The notes: a model not told the origin generated them from the letters alone. A stretch of 36,316 nucleotides of DNA from Promethearchaeota archaeon (GCA_016839585.1 JAEOTZ010000028.1:1-36316); one strand, 5' to 3'; shown: positions 15,260 through 24,065, numbered from the stretch's first letter. Program-made: numbers and translations.

Positions 15260-16903
15260 TTAAATAATTGCTTGAAACCAAAGATAGAGAAATAATACTC
15301 CAAGCAGGAATTCAAAAAATACCCAGATATATCGCATATGTTTTGCATAATTTCGATGTCTAGCGCCAGATTCAGATTCTATCGTGTCTACTTGAATATA
15401 TGGGGATGGTCCTCGCCTATACCACCCTTTGATCCTAACTCTTTGCCCTACCAATCGCTTCACCTTAGAAAGAGAAAAAATGAGATCTACAATCCCTATA
15501 CCAAATCTATAATCTATATACATTAAGCCAGTGTGATCCTGGAAGTACATATCCTCACTAAAGTAATATCCTGGAATTCCTCTTCCAACGATTTGTCCCT
15601 CAACAACTGCAGGAACAGTTCGTATAGGTGACACTTTAACATTTGTTACAAGATCTAATACTGTTTTCGGTTCAAATCCACTTTTATACATAAATTTGGT
15701 TTTAAGAATGGAACCAAAGCCAATGACATAGAAACCAATAGCCCAAAGTAAAAGTATATTCTGTGCGGTTAAGAATCCAATCGTATAGAATCCTGCAAGT
15801 GCAAAAACCCAAACTATTGTAATTGCAAGGAGTGCAATGAATATTAAAGTTGGAAGAGATTTTATAAATATATCACCTAAAAATTCGTCTGCCATCGATT
15901 TCCCCGCTTGTTTTTCTTTTAATTCCTTAGCGAGTGAAAAATCAATTTCTGGGGTTAAACCATATGTAGCACATTGTTCATTTAGTCGCATAATTCTTTT
16001 TGCTGGTAAAGGATGCGTTGAAAATGCTTGATAATATTTTGCCCATGGATTGAATAAATCCCATGCTGCTGCTGCTTGAATTGCGTCCTGTGAAAATTTT
16101 CCTTGAGCTCCAACACTCATGATCCCCAATCCTTTTGCGGCACTAGGATCAAAAATACCTAAACCTCGAAGCGCACGAACTTTTGACTTCTTTCTTTCAT
16201 CAACTTGTCCATCAACTAGTAACCCATAAGCAATCTTTACTAGGCCTGTTGATAATGCATTTGGATCTTCTAAAACTTCTGCAGAATGCTCATCAGCATA
16301 ATATTCACGAATCCTACTAACTATTAGTGATATTAAATATCCCACATAATAACTTATATAACTTAAGGCAGCGATTACTATTAGAGCAGCCGTTATTGCA
16401 GATGCCTCATCACTATCCCTTCGACTAGAACGTGAAAAAAAGCTAGCATAATATGCCCAGCGAGCAATTGTTAATAAAACAAGAGGAATTGCAAACACAA
16501 TAGTCATCAAGATAAAATCTGAGTGCACAACATGACCTAATTCATGAGCAAATACTGCATTTTGCTCCTTTTCATTTAAATATTTAAGTATTCCATCAGT
16601 AATTACAACTCGGGCATTATTTTTAGTATGACCGAATGTAAATGCGTTTGGGTTGCCGTCATGAATAATGCCGAGTCTTGGTACTTTAATTCCATTTAAT
16701 GAAACAACCTTATCAAGGGAATTCGCTAGATGGGGATAACTCATTGCAAATTGTTCATAAGGAATCCAATCAATTTTATAGAGCCAGCCTATTATGTAAG
16801 GCGATATTAAGTATTGGAATAATACCATGCCAACCGTAATTCCAATCATTATTATCAAACCCCAAATTGAGGAGGGTAGGAACCAGACACCAATAACAAA
16901 CAC
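15260..16903 (-). CDS. htpX: HtpX-like M48 membrane metalloprotease with C-terminal OB-like domain
   Basis: At least 547 residues. Metal site: AVFAHELGHVVHSD near residue 120 (two His and Glu) and EYYADEHSAE near residue 202 (third Glu). Membrane helices are at residues 1-35 and in two segments after the catalytic domain. Beyond the usual HtpX end there is a domain of about 120 residues (VEGQIVGRGIPGYYFSEDMY... RVRIKGWYRRG) that looks like an OB fold, then a last membrane helix. HtpX degrades damaged membrane proteins. The GTG at 16903 is only the first permitted start: it falls inside the first hydrophobic helix. The open frame continues to 16969, where a GGTGAT ribosome-binding site precedes ATT and ATC codons (see findings). 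Confidence 0.85.
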   Translation of the reverse strand: MFVIGVWFLPSSIWGLIIMIGITVGMVLFQYLISPYIIGWLYKIDWIPYEQFAMSYPHLANSLDKVVSLNGIKVPRLGIIHDGNPNAFTFGHTKNNARVVITDGILKYLNEKEQNAVFAHELGHVVHSDFILMTIVFAIPLVLLTIARWAYYASFFSRSSRRDSDEASAITAALIVIAALSYISYYVGYLISLIVSRIREYYADEHSAEVLEDPNALSTGLVKIAYGLLVDGQVDERKKSKVRALRGLGIFDPSAAKGLGIMSVGAQGKFSQDAIQAAAAWDLFNPWAKYYQAFSTHPLPAKRIMRLNEQCATYGLTPEIDFSLAKELKEKQAGKSMADEFLGDIFIKSLPTLIFIALLAITIVWVFALAGFYTIGFLTAQNILLLWAIGFYVIGFGSILKTKFMYKSGFEPKTVLDLVTNVKVSPIRTVPAVVEGQIVGRGIPGYYFSEDMYFQDHTGLMYIDYRFGIGIVDLIFSLSKVKRLVGQRVRIKGWYRRGPSPYIQVDTIESESGARHRNYAKHMRYIWVFFEFLLGVLFLYLWFQAII

Positions 16904-17120
16904 AACTGCGTAAATGAGTGCGAATAATGAAGTAATTGCAAATCCAGTTGCTAATTTAAGTCCGATAATTTATCACCTTTAATTTTAACATATTTTTAAA
17001 ATTTAGTTTTTAAAATTTTTTAGTTAGATTTATGTATCTTCTTATTTGCAAAATATTAAAACTTAGTATTTTTATTATTTGGTTAGAAAATATAAGTTAC
17101 ACAAAATTCAAACATTAGGT

Positions 17121-17131
17121 GTTTAAATATA
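17121..17131 (+). promoter_or_regulatory. TATA box for the gene at 17171
   Basis: GTTTAAATATA is a good archaeal TATA box. It predicts a transcript start near 17152 and a leader of about 19 bases before TTG 17171. This favours the TTG over any start further upstream. Confidence 0.5.
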
Positions 17132-17170
17132 AAACTTGTTTTAAAAAAATTATATCGTACAACTGATAGT

Positions 17171-17758
17171 TTGATTAACCAACAGTTTTATAAAGAAGGT
17201 CGTGATTTGATCATTGGTAGAACACCTGAAGTCGCTGTAAAAATTAGTAATTCTGGACAAATTGTTAGAAAATTTAAAGATTTATTTAATCAGAATTTAG
17301 ACTTATTCTTAGAGGGTAAGTATCTGAAATTTTTAAGCCATTTTAAGAGAATTAAGGGCGTAGATGAAATACTTTTAAAGGAAGTCTATCAAGATCTTCA
17401 ATTAAAATTTGAACATTTAAAAGATGCGGATCAAGATCATGTAAATATAGTAATTTTATATACAATATTTCTTAATTCTATTATTTCAAGTATAAGGGAT
17501 ATTAACTTTAACGTTGCTCTTGAAGAGATAAGAAAAAGAGTAAGAAAAAAGTTTCAAACCAATAATAAAGTAATTCAAAAGGAATTAGATAATCTTTTCA
17601 TGAGAAACAATAAGAACATCTCAATTTTATACAATATATCTTATCTTGACACTTTAGCGGAATCATTTAATTTTAATAAGGTTGCTCATGTTTGTAAGAT
17701 TCAAAAAAGTAAATTTATTAATCGTATAGTCGATTCTATAATTACTGCAATAATTTAA
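17171..17758 (+). CDS. Hypothetical helical protein
   Basis: 195 residues, not recognised. The content is mostly helical and rich in Lys, Asn and Ile, with no membrane helix or known motif. One segment (NVALEEIRKRVRKKF) is basic and could touch nucleic acid, but that is weak. The start is TTG, chosen because a TATA box sits 40-50 bases upstream and no ATG lies in the upstream open frame. The gene is a single unit on the plus strand, divergent from htpX. Confidence 0.5.
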   Translation: MINQQFYKEGRDLIIGRTPEVAVKISNSGQIVRKFKDLFNQNLDLFLEGKYLKFLSHFKRIKGVDEILLKEVYQDLQLKFEHLKDADQDHVNIVILYTIFLNSIISSIRDINFNVALEEIRKRVRKKFQTNNKVIQKELDNLFMRNNKNISILYNISYLDTLAESFNFNKVAHVCKIQKSKFINRIVDSIITAII

Positions 17759-17980
17759 ACCTTTTTCGAATTATTTCAAATTCGAGATTAGAATTTTTTT
17801 TTTATTTTAAAAGATAGAGAAATAGATTATAAATCAAAAAATCCGCTTAGATTTCTAAGATCCTTGATTATATGAAAAATGTTATAGTTCATGATAGATT
17901 TGAAGATTTTCCAGTAAAGCCTAAAGAAAAAGGTTGAAATTTCAGAAATGATAAATTTTGTAAAAATAATATGAATTTAT

Positions 17981-18646
17981 ATGTCATATATTTATATGAA
18001 ATCTTTAGAAAAAAAGGCAGAGAAATACGATAAAGGTATAAAAATTTTAACTTTAGGCAGGTTACCAAAAATAAAACAGTATGTTGTTGATAATTATTTA
18101 AAAAAAGATGAAACCTTATTGGATATTGGAATGGGGACTGGAACCTTCGCTATTTTATGTGCAAAAAAAGGTTTAAATGTTGTAGGTATTGACTTTTCAG
18201 AAAAGATGTTAGATATTGCAATAAAAAAAATAGAAATAGAGGATTTAAAAGATGTTATTGAAATTATTAAAATGCCAGTTATTGAATTGGATGAAAAATT
18301 TACTGATAATTCATTTGATAAGGTAACAGCAATTTTAATATTTAGTGAGCTTTATTTTAAAGAACAAGAGTTTTGTTTAACCCAAATTTATCGTATCTTA
18401 AAAGAAAATGGAGAATTTATATTGATTGATGAGTTTAAACCTAAAAGATTTTGGAAAAAGGTTTTATATGTTATAATAAGAATACCACTAACTTTAATGA
18501 CATTTATAAAAGCACATATAACTACTAAATCATTAAAAAATATCGAAAAACGGTTGGAAAATCATAGTTTCATAATTAAGGAAGAAAAATTATATTTACT
18601 AGACTCTTTAAAAATAATACGTTCAAAAAAAATTATTACAAAATAA
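17981..18646 (+). CDS. Class I SAM-dependent methyltransferase
   Basis: 221 residues. Motif I is LLDIGMGTGTF near residue 47; the next strand ends GLNVVGIDFSEKML with the acidic ribose ligand (Asp). Motif IV-like FDKVTAILIFSELYF and a post-motif ILKENGEFILIDEFKP follow. This is the UbiE/arsenite-methyltransferase-like fold. The substrate is not given by sequence. Twelve bases separate its stop from the start of the HgcA-HgcB-like gene, so the two are surely cotranscribed. An alternative start is the ATG at 17996 (MKSLEKKAEKYD). The spacer before it (17759-17980) holds only a 21-codon ORF and AT-rich sequence. Confidence 0.85.
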   Translation: MSYIYMKSLEKKAEKYDKGIKILTLGRLPKIKQYVVDNYLKKDETLLDIGMGTGTFAILCAKKGLNVVGIDFSEKMLDIAIKKIEIEDLKDVIEIIKMPVIELDEKFTDNSFDKVTAILIFSELYFKEQEFCLTQIYRILKENGEFILIDEFKPKRFWKKVLYVIIRIPLTLMTFIKAHITTKSLKNIEKRLENHSFIIKEEKLYLLDSLKIIRSKKIITK

Positions 18647-18658
18647 TTTAGAGTATGT

Positions 18659-19753
18659 ATGAGCTTAAAATCTAAATTGAAATTATTTGGAGCTTATTTT
18701 TTCAGGTGGTTTGGCTTTTCAATTGAACCAGATCTTAGAATAATTGGAAATCCTAATCGTGATAGCCCAGTATTACTAACTTGTAATTTTAATCTAACTG
18801 TAAATAGAGTATTAAAGGAGATAAAGGATTTAGATTGTTATTTATTAATTGCTCCTTCAAATGGAATAAATGTGTGGTGTGGAGCATGCGGTGAGGATTT
18901 TAAAACAGATTCAGTAATATCTATTATTAAAACAAGTGGTATTAACGAGCTTGTATCCCACAGAACTTTAATATTACCTCAATTAGGCGCTCCAGGATTA
19001 GAGCCTATTGAAATTAAGAAGAAAACAGGATGGAGTGCTAAATTTGGTCCTGTATACGCTAAAGATATTCCTGCATATGTGCAGAATAATTTTGAGAAAA
19101 TTGATATATCTCAAAATGAAGTAAGATTTCCAATTTCTAAGAGGCTAGAAATGGCAAATTTATATTTGTTTAGTCTATTTATTTTATTTACCACTATTTA
19201 TTGGATTACTTCTATCTTTTTACCATTTCTGGATTTTTTTCTCTATTTAGATAGTATTTTAATTCTTATATTAGTCATTAATGGCTCATTATTGATTCTT
19301 CCGAGTTTTAAAACAAAGACAGGAAAAGTAAAAGTATGGATTTACGAAGTAGTTGTTTTAATATTGATAATATCTTTTAATCTTTTTTTATTCTATAATA
19401 TTGTCTTCTTAATTTGGAATATTATTTTATCGATTCTTATCACCTTAGTTATGTCAGAAGATTTTCATGGGCTTACTCCAATATATAAAAGTGAATTAGG
19501 AGAAAAAACTTGGAAAAAAGGAAAAAATAAAATGAAATTTCTTTTCGGTGAATATAAATTACAGCCTTATGGAACAATTAATATAGAAAGAGAAAAATGC
19601 ATTGGTTGTAAGATGTGTATTGAAGTATGTCCTAGAAATGTATACTGTTTTAAAGCGAGAGAAAATAAAGCAGATTTAAAATATTCCGAGAAATGTATTA
19701 ATTGTAATGCATGTGTAAAGCAATGTTTAGCTCATTGTTTGACGATTATCTAA
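18659..19753 (+). CDS. hgcAB: HgcA-HgcB-like fusion: corrinoid protein, membrane helices and 2[4Fe-4S] ferredoxin
   Basis: 364 residues. Residues 31-140 match the HgcA corrinoid domain: NPNRDSPVLLT, GINVWC at 69-74, VSHRTLILPQLGAPG at 99-113 and FGPVYAKDIPA. Cys74 is the equivalent of the cobalt-binding cysteine of HgcA. The motif after it reads GACGEDF, instead of the AAGKGTF seen in mercury methylators, and adds Cys77. About four membrane helices follow (165-195, 197-215, 226-265). The C terminus is HgcB-like, with Cys314/317/320/324 and Cys346/349/352/356 for two [4Fe-4S] clusters. In methylators HgcA transfers a methyl group to mercury and HgcB re-reduces the corrinoid. Here mercury methylation is unproven because of the motif change. 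Fusion of the two halves is rare but known from other archaea such as Pyrococcus, as I recall. Confidence 0.85.
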   Translation: MSLKSKLKLFGAYFFRWFGFSIEPDLRIIGNPNRDSPVLLTCNFNLTVNRVLKEIKDLDCYLLIAPSNGINVWCGACGEDFKTDSVISIIKTSGINELVSHRTLILPQLGAPGLEPIEIKKKTGWSAKFGPVYAKDIPAYVQNNFEKIDISQNEVRFPISKRLEMANLYLFSLFILFTTIYWITSIFLPFLDFFLYLDSILILILVINGSLLILPSFKTKTGKVKVWIYEVVVLILIISFNLFLFYNIVFLIWNIILSILITLVMSEDFHGLTPIYKSELGEKTWKKGKNKMKFLFGEYKLQPYGTINIEREKCIGCKMCIEVCPRNVYCFKARENKADLKYSEKCINCNACVKQCLAHCLTII

Positions 19754-19886
19754 ATAAATATATTCAAATGGAATTTAGACTTTATTGATTATAAAATCCT
19801 CTTCTTTTTATGTTTGTTGATTATATTTAAAATCATTTAAGACTTTATGATAAATGTAAATGATAATAATACCATAAGTGATATCA

Positions 19887-21797
19887 ATGTCGAATGACTT
19901 TAGTGAAGAAATTTCATCATTACTGAACAAATACAGCAAGAAGAAAGTTTCAACAGATGTAGCAATTAAAAAATATATTTATCCAGGAAATCGTATTTTT
20001 ATTGATTCTGGTTGTGCAGAACCCATTGATTTAACTGCTAAGTTAATAGAACTTGGTCCTGAACTCCCAGATGTAGAAATTCTGCATTTTCTTAGCCTTA
20101 GTGATCTTGATTATTATGAAACCGCTGGAGGTATAGAAGATTTATTTAGACACAATGCATTTTTCATAGGAAAATCCCTACGTAAATATATTAAAGTTGG
20201 TCAAGCAGATTATACTCCAATGCTCCTTTCAGAAATACCTTGGTTGTTCAAACTTGGTCGAATGCATCTAGATACAGCTCTTATTCAGGTTAGTCCCCCA
20301 GATAAATACGGCTTCTGTAGTTATGGGATTAATGTTGATATTGTTAAACCTATTTGTGAAGCTGCCGAATTTGTTATTGCAGAAATTAATCCTAATATGC
20401 CTCGCACATTAGGTAATTCCTTTATTCATATAGATGATATAGATGCATTTGTTCTTTCAGATCATGAAATAATTGAATTCAATTATGATCCCCCTGGGGA
20501 AATCGAGAAGAAAATTGCTATATTTGTAGCATCAGTTATTGAGGATGAGTCAACAATTCAAATGGGAATTGGGACTATTCCTAATGCAGTTACTTCAGAA
20601 TTAGGAGTCAAAAAGGATTTAGGTATACATAGTGAGGTATTTTCTGATGGGATTGTAGATCTTGTAGAGCAAGGAGTAGTTACGTGTAAAAAGAAAACGA
20701 TTCATAAAGATAAGATAATTTGTTCTTTTGTTATGGGTTCACGAAGATTGTATGATTTTGTAGATGATAATCCTATGGTTGAATTCCATCCTTGTGACTA
20801 CTGCAACGATCCTTATATCATCAGTCAAAATAAGAAACAAGTAGCAATAAATGCTGCTTTAACAGTAGATCTAACAGGTCAAGTAAATGCAGATTCTCTT
20901 GGTCATCAATTTTACAGTGGAATTGGTGGTCAAGTTGATTTTGTAAGAGGTGCTGGACGTGCAACAGAAGGAAAACCTATTATGGTTGTTCCTAGCACTG
21001 CAACATTGGACGATGGTACTGTTGTTTCTCGAATTGTTCCTTATTTACAATCAGGATCTGGAGTTGTTATTACTCGCGGTGATGTTCATTATATTGTATC
21101 TGAATGGGGCATCGCTTATCTTTATGGAAAAAGCATTAGAGAAAGAGTTCTTGAGATGATTAATATAGCACATCCCGATTTTCGAGAAGGATTATTAGAA
21201 CATGCGAAGAAATGGAAATATGTGTATTCAGACCAGAAATTACCCATATCCATAGATGGAAGAATTGCTGTATATCCTGAAAAATATGAAACAATACTTA
21301 AATTAAAGAATGAAAAAAAAATAAAGATTCGCCCTGTTAAACCGACTGATGAGAGGATGATTCAAGAACTCCATTATTCGCTTGATGAGAAGGATAGATA
21401 TTTAAGATTTTTTACTCCTGTTCATGATTTTCGTCATAAGAAAATGCAACCGTTTGTAACAATCGATTACACTACAGATATGATTTTAGTGGGTGAATAT
21501 AGTGAAGGGGGAGAAGAAAAAATTGTGGCTTTAGGAGCATTTTTTAAAACCGTTCAACCGTCACTAGCAGAAATAGCTTTTGTAGTTCATAAGAACTGGA
21601 GAGGATTGGGAATAACTAGATTTTTACTAAATTATTTAGTAAAAATTGGTCGTGAGCTCAATTATAAGACTTTTGGAGGGTCGATTTTACTTGAAAATAA
21701 ATCTATGCTTCATATAATTGATACATCGGGATATAAATTAACATTTAAAAACATTGAAAGTGGAGTTGCTGAATTTGCATTTAATATCTCAAGATGA
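19887..21797 (+). CDS. Acetyl-CoA hydrolase/transferase family protein fused to a GNAT domain
   Basis: 636 residues. Residues 1-460 are a CoA-transferase of the 4-hydroxybutyrate/acetate type: GMGTIPNAV-like (MGIGTIPNAV), LGIHSEVFSDG with the likely catalytic Glu, and GIGGQVDFVRGAGRATEGKP. From about residue 475 (KIRPVKPTDERMIQELHYSL) a GNAT acetyltransferase follows, with VHKNWRGLGITRFLL as the acyl-CoA-binding loop (R/Q-x-x-G-x-G/A). This two-domain architecture is known in other prokaryotes. The reaction would exchange CoA between acids, while the GNAT part may acetylate a protein lysine. ATG 19887 follows GTGAT at the right distance; a GTG at 19878 is rejected. Confidence 0.85.
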   Translation: MSNDFSEEISSLLNKYSKKKVSTDVAIKKYIYPGNRIFIDSGCAEPIDLTAKLIELGPELPDVEILHFLSLSDLDYYETAGGIEDLFRHNAFFIGKSLRKYIKVGQADYTPMLLSEIPWLFKLGRMHLDTALIQVSPPDKYGFCSYGINVDIVKPICEAAEFVIAEINPNMPRTLGNSFIHIDDIDAFVLSDHEIIEFNYDPPGEIEKKIAIFVASVIEDESTIQMGIGTIPNAVTSELGVKKDLGIHSEVFSDGIVDLVEQGVVTCKKKTIHKDKIICSFVMGSRRLYDFVDDNPMVEFHPCDYCNDPYIISQNKKQVAINAALTVDLTGQVNADSLGHQFYSGIGGQVDFVRGAGRATEGKPIMVVPSTATLDDGTVVSRIVPYLQSGSGVVITRGDVHYIVSEWGIAYLYGKSIRERVLEMINIAHPDFREGLLEHAKKWKYVYSDQKLPISIDGRIAVYPEKYETILKLKNEKKIKIRPVKPTDERMIQELHYSLDEKDRYLRFFTPVHDFRHKKMQPFVTIDYTTDMILVGEYSEGGEEKIVALGAFFKTVQPSLAEIAFVVHKNWRGLGITRFLLNYLVKIGRELNYKTFGGSILLENKSMLHIIDTSGYKLTFKNIESGVAEFAFNISR

Positions 21798-21900
21798 TTA
21801 TAATTTGGTTTATTTCTATGAAACTTTTTATAAAATATAGTAGTTAAGTTAATTTTACTTCTTTAATATGCCTACTTATGATAAATTAGGGTGATATTAA

Positions 21901-22761
21901 ATTCTAATTACAGAATTTCATAAGAAATATAAAGAAAAAGGTTTAATCGAAGAAGTAATTAATTCATTTCAAAAAATAATATACTCATATTATAAACAAA
22001 GTGGTCGAGATTTTCCTTTTAGAAAAAATCTTACACCTTATTATGTTTTAGTATCAGAAATAATGCTCCAACAAACACAAACTAGTAGGGTATCTGAAAA
22101 ATTTTTAGATTTTATTAAAATGTTCCCAGATTTTCAAACCTTAGCAAATGCACCTCTAGATTCTGTATTAGGAGCCTGGCAAGGTTTAGGATATAATCGA
22201 AGAGCCATTGCATTAAAAAAAATTGCACAAATTATAATTACCGATTATCAAGGAGAATTACCCGATTCAAAAGAAATTTTAGAGTCTTTTCCACAAATTG
22301 GAAAAGCAACAGCATCTTCAATAATTTCTTTTGCTTTCAATAAACCAACAATCTTTATTGAAACAAATATTAGAAGAGTTTATATCTACTTCTTTTTCTT
22401 TAATGAGAACAATGTTGATGATAAAGAGATCCTTCAAATTATGGAAAAAACTATTGATAGGGATAATCCTCGCAAATGGTACTATGCTCTTATGGATTAT
22501 GGAGTCATGCTTAAAAAGAAACACCCAGATCTTCATAAGAAGAGTGCTCATTATCAGAAACAAGCACCTTTTAAGGGTTCTAATAGAGAAATTAGAGGTA
22601 AAATCTTAGATTTACTAATTAAAAAAAAATATTTTACCCAATCAGAAATTGAGAGAAATTTAGAAAATATAAATAGTCAAAAGATAATGGAAATTATCCA
22701 TCAATTAGAAAAAGAGGGTTTCATTAATATTAATGAGGATTACATCGAAATTGCAAAATAA
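21901..22761 (+). CDS. mutY: MutY-like HhH-GPD DNA glycosylase without iron-sulfur cluster; ATT start
   Basis: About 286 residues when read from ATT 21901. The first permitted ATG (22063) would cut off GRDFPFRKNLTPYYVLVSEI, which belongs to the conserved MutY core. Before 21901 there are two stops, and GGTGAT lies five bases upstream of ATT. Motifs: EIMLQQTQTSRV, WQGLGYNRRA and the helix-hairpin-helix FPQIGKATASSI. The catalytic Asp of MutY is replaced by Glu in FIETNIRRVY. The four-cysteine cluster is absent; the C terminus is instead a KHP...SAHYQKQAPFKGSNREIRGK tail followed by a short winged-helix-like part. A cluster-less subfamily with Glu at this place is known. It would excise mispaired bases such as A opposite oxidised G. 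Confidence 0.75.
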   Translation: MLITEFHKKYKEKGLIEEVINSFQKIIYSYYKQSGRDFPFRKNLTPYYVLVSEIMLQQTQTSRVSEKFLDFIKMFPDFQTLANAPLDSVLGAWQGLGYNRRAIALKKIAQIIITDYQGELPDSKEILESFPQIGKATASSIISFAFNKPTIFIETNIRRVYIYFFFFNENNVDDKEILQIMEKTIDRDNPRKWYYALMDYGVMLKKKHPDLHKKSAHYQKQAPFKGSNREIRGKILDLLIKKKYFTQSEIERNLENINSQKIMEIIHQLEKEGFININEDYIEIAK

Positions 22762-22766
22762 CATTT

Positions 22767-24065
22767 TTAATGTATCTCTCTATTCTTTAGGTATCTAGCA
22801 ATTTTAAGTGCGATTCTTTCTTGTCGCTTCCAATCACCAAAAGCATATCCACTTGAAATTAGATTTTTAATCTCTTTTTTGTATACTTCACTAAGACTTT
22901 TAACTGATTTTTTCTCAAATGGTGTTTGAGGTAGGGGAATAAAAGAATGAGCATGGATTTTTGCACCCTTTTTTGATAAATCTTTCATCATTTTAATTGT
23001 AAGGTCAATATCTTCATTAGATTCTTCGGGTAATCCAAAAATGAAGTCTACATTAATTTTAAGATTTGATTTAATAGTTAAATTTACAGCGTTATATATA
23101 TCATCGACAGAATGTTCTCGATGACATAAATCCAAAATCTTTTGACTTCCTGATTGTGCTCCAATTGTTATATTATCATTATTGGCATATTTTAAGACTA
23201 ATTCTAAAGTTTCATTTATTACATGCTCAGGTCTTACTTCTGATGGAAAAGATCCGAAAAAAATTCGCCCTTTATTGCCAATTATTTCTCTTATATTTAA
23301 AAGTAAGTCTTTAAGTTTGCCTAAATTCAAAGTCTTACCATCTGTTGAACCATATGAAAATGCATTTGGAGTTATGAATCTTATATCAGAAAGATCTCCA
23401 TAATGATTTTTTAATTCTTGTACATATTTACGGATTACCTCAATACTTCTGTGTCTTGGATACACACCAGAGATATATGGTGTTTGACAAAAATAACAAA
23501 CATAGGGACAACCTCTCGTTATTTCTATTGCCCCTGCCTTAGCATTTTTTACAGGGAATGGAGGATAATCATCTATCTTAACGGGATTTCGCTTACCAGT
23601 AAAAAAATAATCATTTGATTCATTTAAATAAGCAATCCCTTTAATATGTGTAAAATTTTTTCCCATATCTATTTTTTTCAAGAGCTCTATTATAGTTTCT
23701 TCACCTTCACCTACGACAACTATATCAAATCCTAATTTAAGTGTTCCTAAAGGATCACCTGTTGGATGAGGCCCTCCCGCTAAATAAATAACCTTTCTTG
23801 AGTATCTTTTCTTTAGAGTTGTAATTAGATCATAAATTTCCCATAATTGTGTAGTAAAAAAAGATATACCAATAACTACAAGTTTGTGTTTATTAATTAT
23901 ATCTTTCAAACTATGAATGAGCTCATCTCTTTTTGGGATAAAGTATATCGCAAATTGGTCAAAATATGGATCTGTTTCTAAAGCTCCGATTAAAGCGTTA
24001 AAACTGTATATATTATTTTTATAATAATAAACAACAAACGCAGTATCCTGAGACAAATTTTTCAT
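22767..24065 (-). CDS. B12-binding-domain radical SAM protein (MJ_1487 family)
   Basis: 432 residues. The N-terminal half resembles a cobalamin-binding domain (VIGISFFTTQLWEIYDLI, AGGPHPTG, VVGEGEETI). The radical SAM core starts at ITRGCPYVCYFCQTP near residue 185, with cysteines in CxxxCxxC for the [4Fe-4S] cluster. Later motifs include GAQSGSQKIL and VDFIFGLPEE, typical of the methylthiotransferase-like group. The B12 domain lacks the usual DxHxxG ligand, so cobalamin may bind base-off or not at all. The reaction is unknown. The gene is convergent with mutY with only 5 bases between the stops. Confidence 0.8.
   Translation of the reverse strand: MKNLSQDTAFVVYYYKNNIYSFNALIGALETDPYFDQFAIYFIPKRDELIHSLKDIINKHKLVVIGISFFTTQLWEIYDLITTLKKRYSRKVIYLAGGPHPTGDPLGTLKLGFDIVVVGEGEETIIELLKKIDMGKNFTHIKGIAYLNESNDYFFTGKRNPVKIDDYPPFPVKNAKAGAIEITRGCPYVCYFCQTPYISGVYPRHRSIEVIRKYVQELKNHYGDLSDIRFITPNAFSYGSTDGKTLNLGKLKDLLLNIREIIGNKGRIFFGSFPSEVRPEHVINETLELVLKYANNDNITIGAQSGSQKILDLCHREHSVDDIYNAVNLTIKSNLKINVDFIFGLPEESNEDIDLTIKMMKDLSKKGAKIHAHSFIPLPQTPFEKKSVKSLSEVYKKEIKNLISSGYAFGDWKRQERIALKIARYLKNREIH

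Noticed and set aside
17872-17937. A 21-codon ORF (MKNVIVHDRFEDF...) before the methyltransferase gene
   Set aside because: No ribosome-binding site, no recognisable homology and too short to support as a gene.
18659-19753. Calling the HgcA-HgcB-like protein a mercury methylator
   Set aside because: The residues following the key cysteine differ from those of all methylators I know, so only family membership is claimed.
21868-21894. A short ATG frame (MPTYDKLG) before mutY that could be its start with stop-codon readthrough
   Set aside because: Two stops (TGA, TAA) follow within eleven codons, there is no selenocysteine or pyrrolysine context, and ATT after GGTGAT explains the start better.
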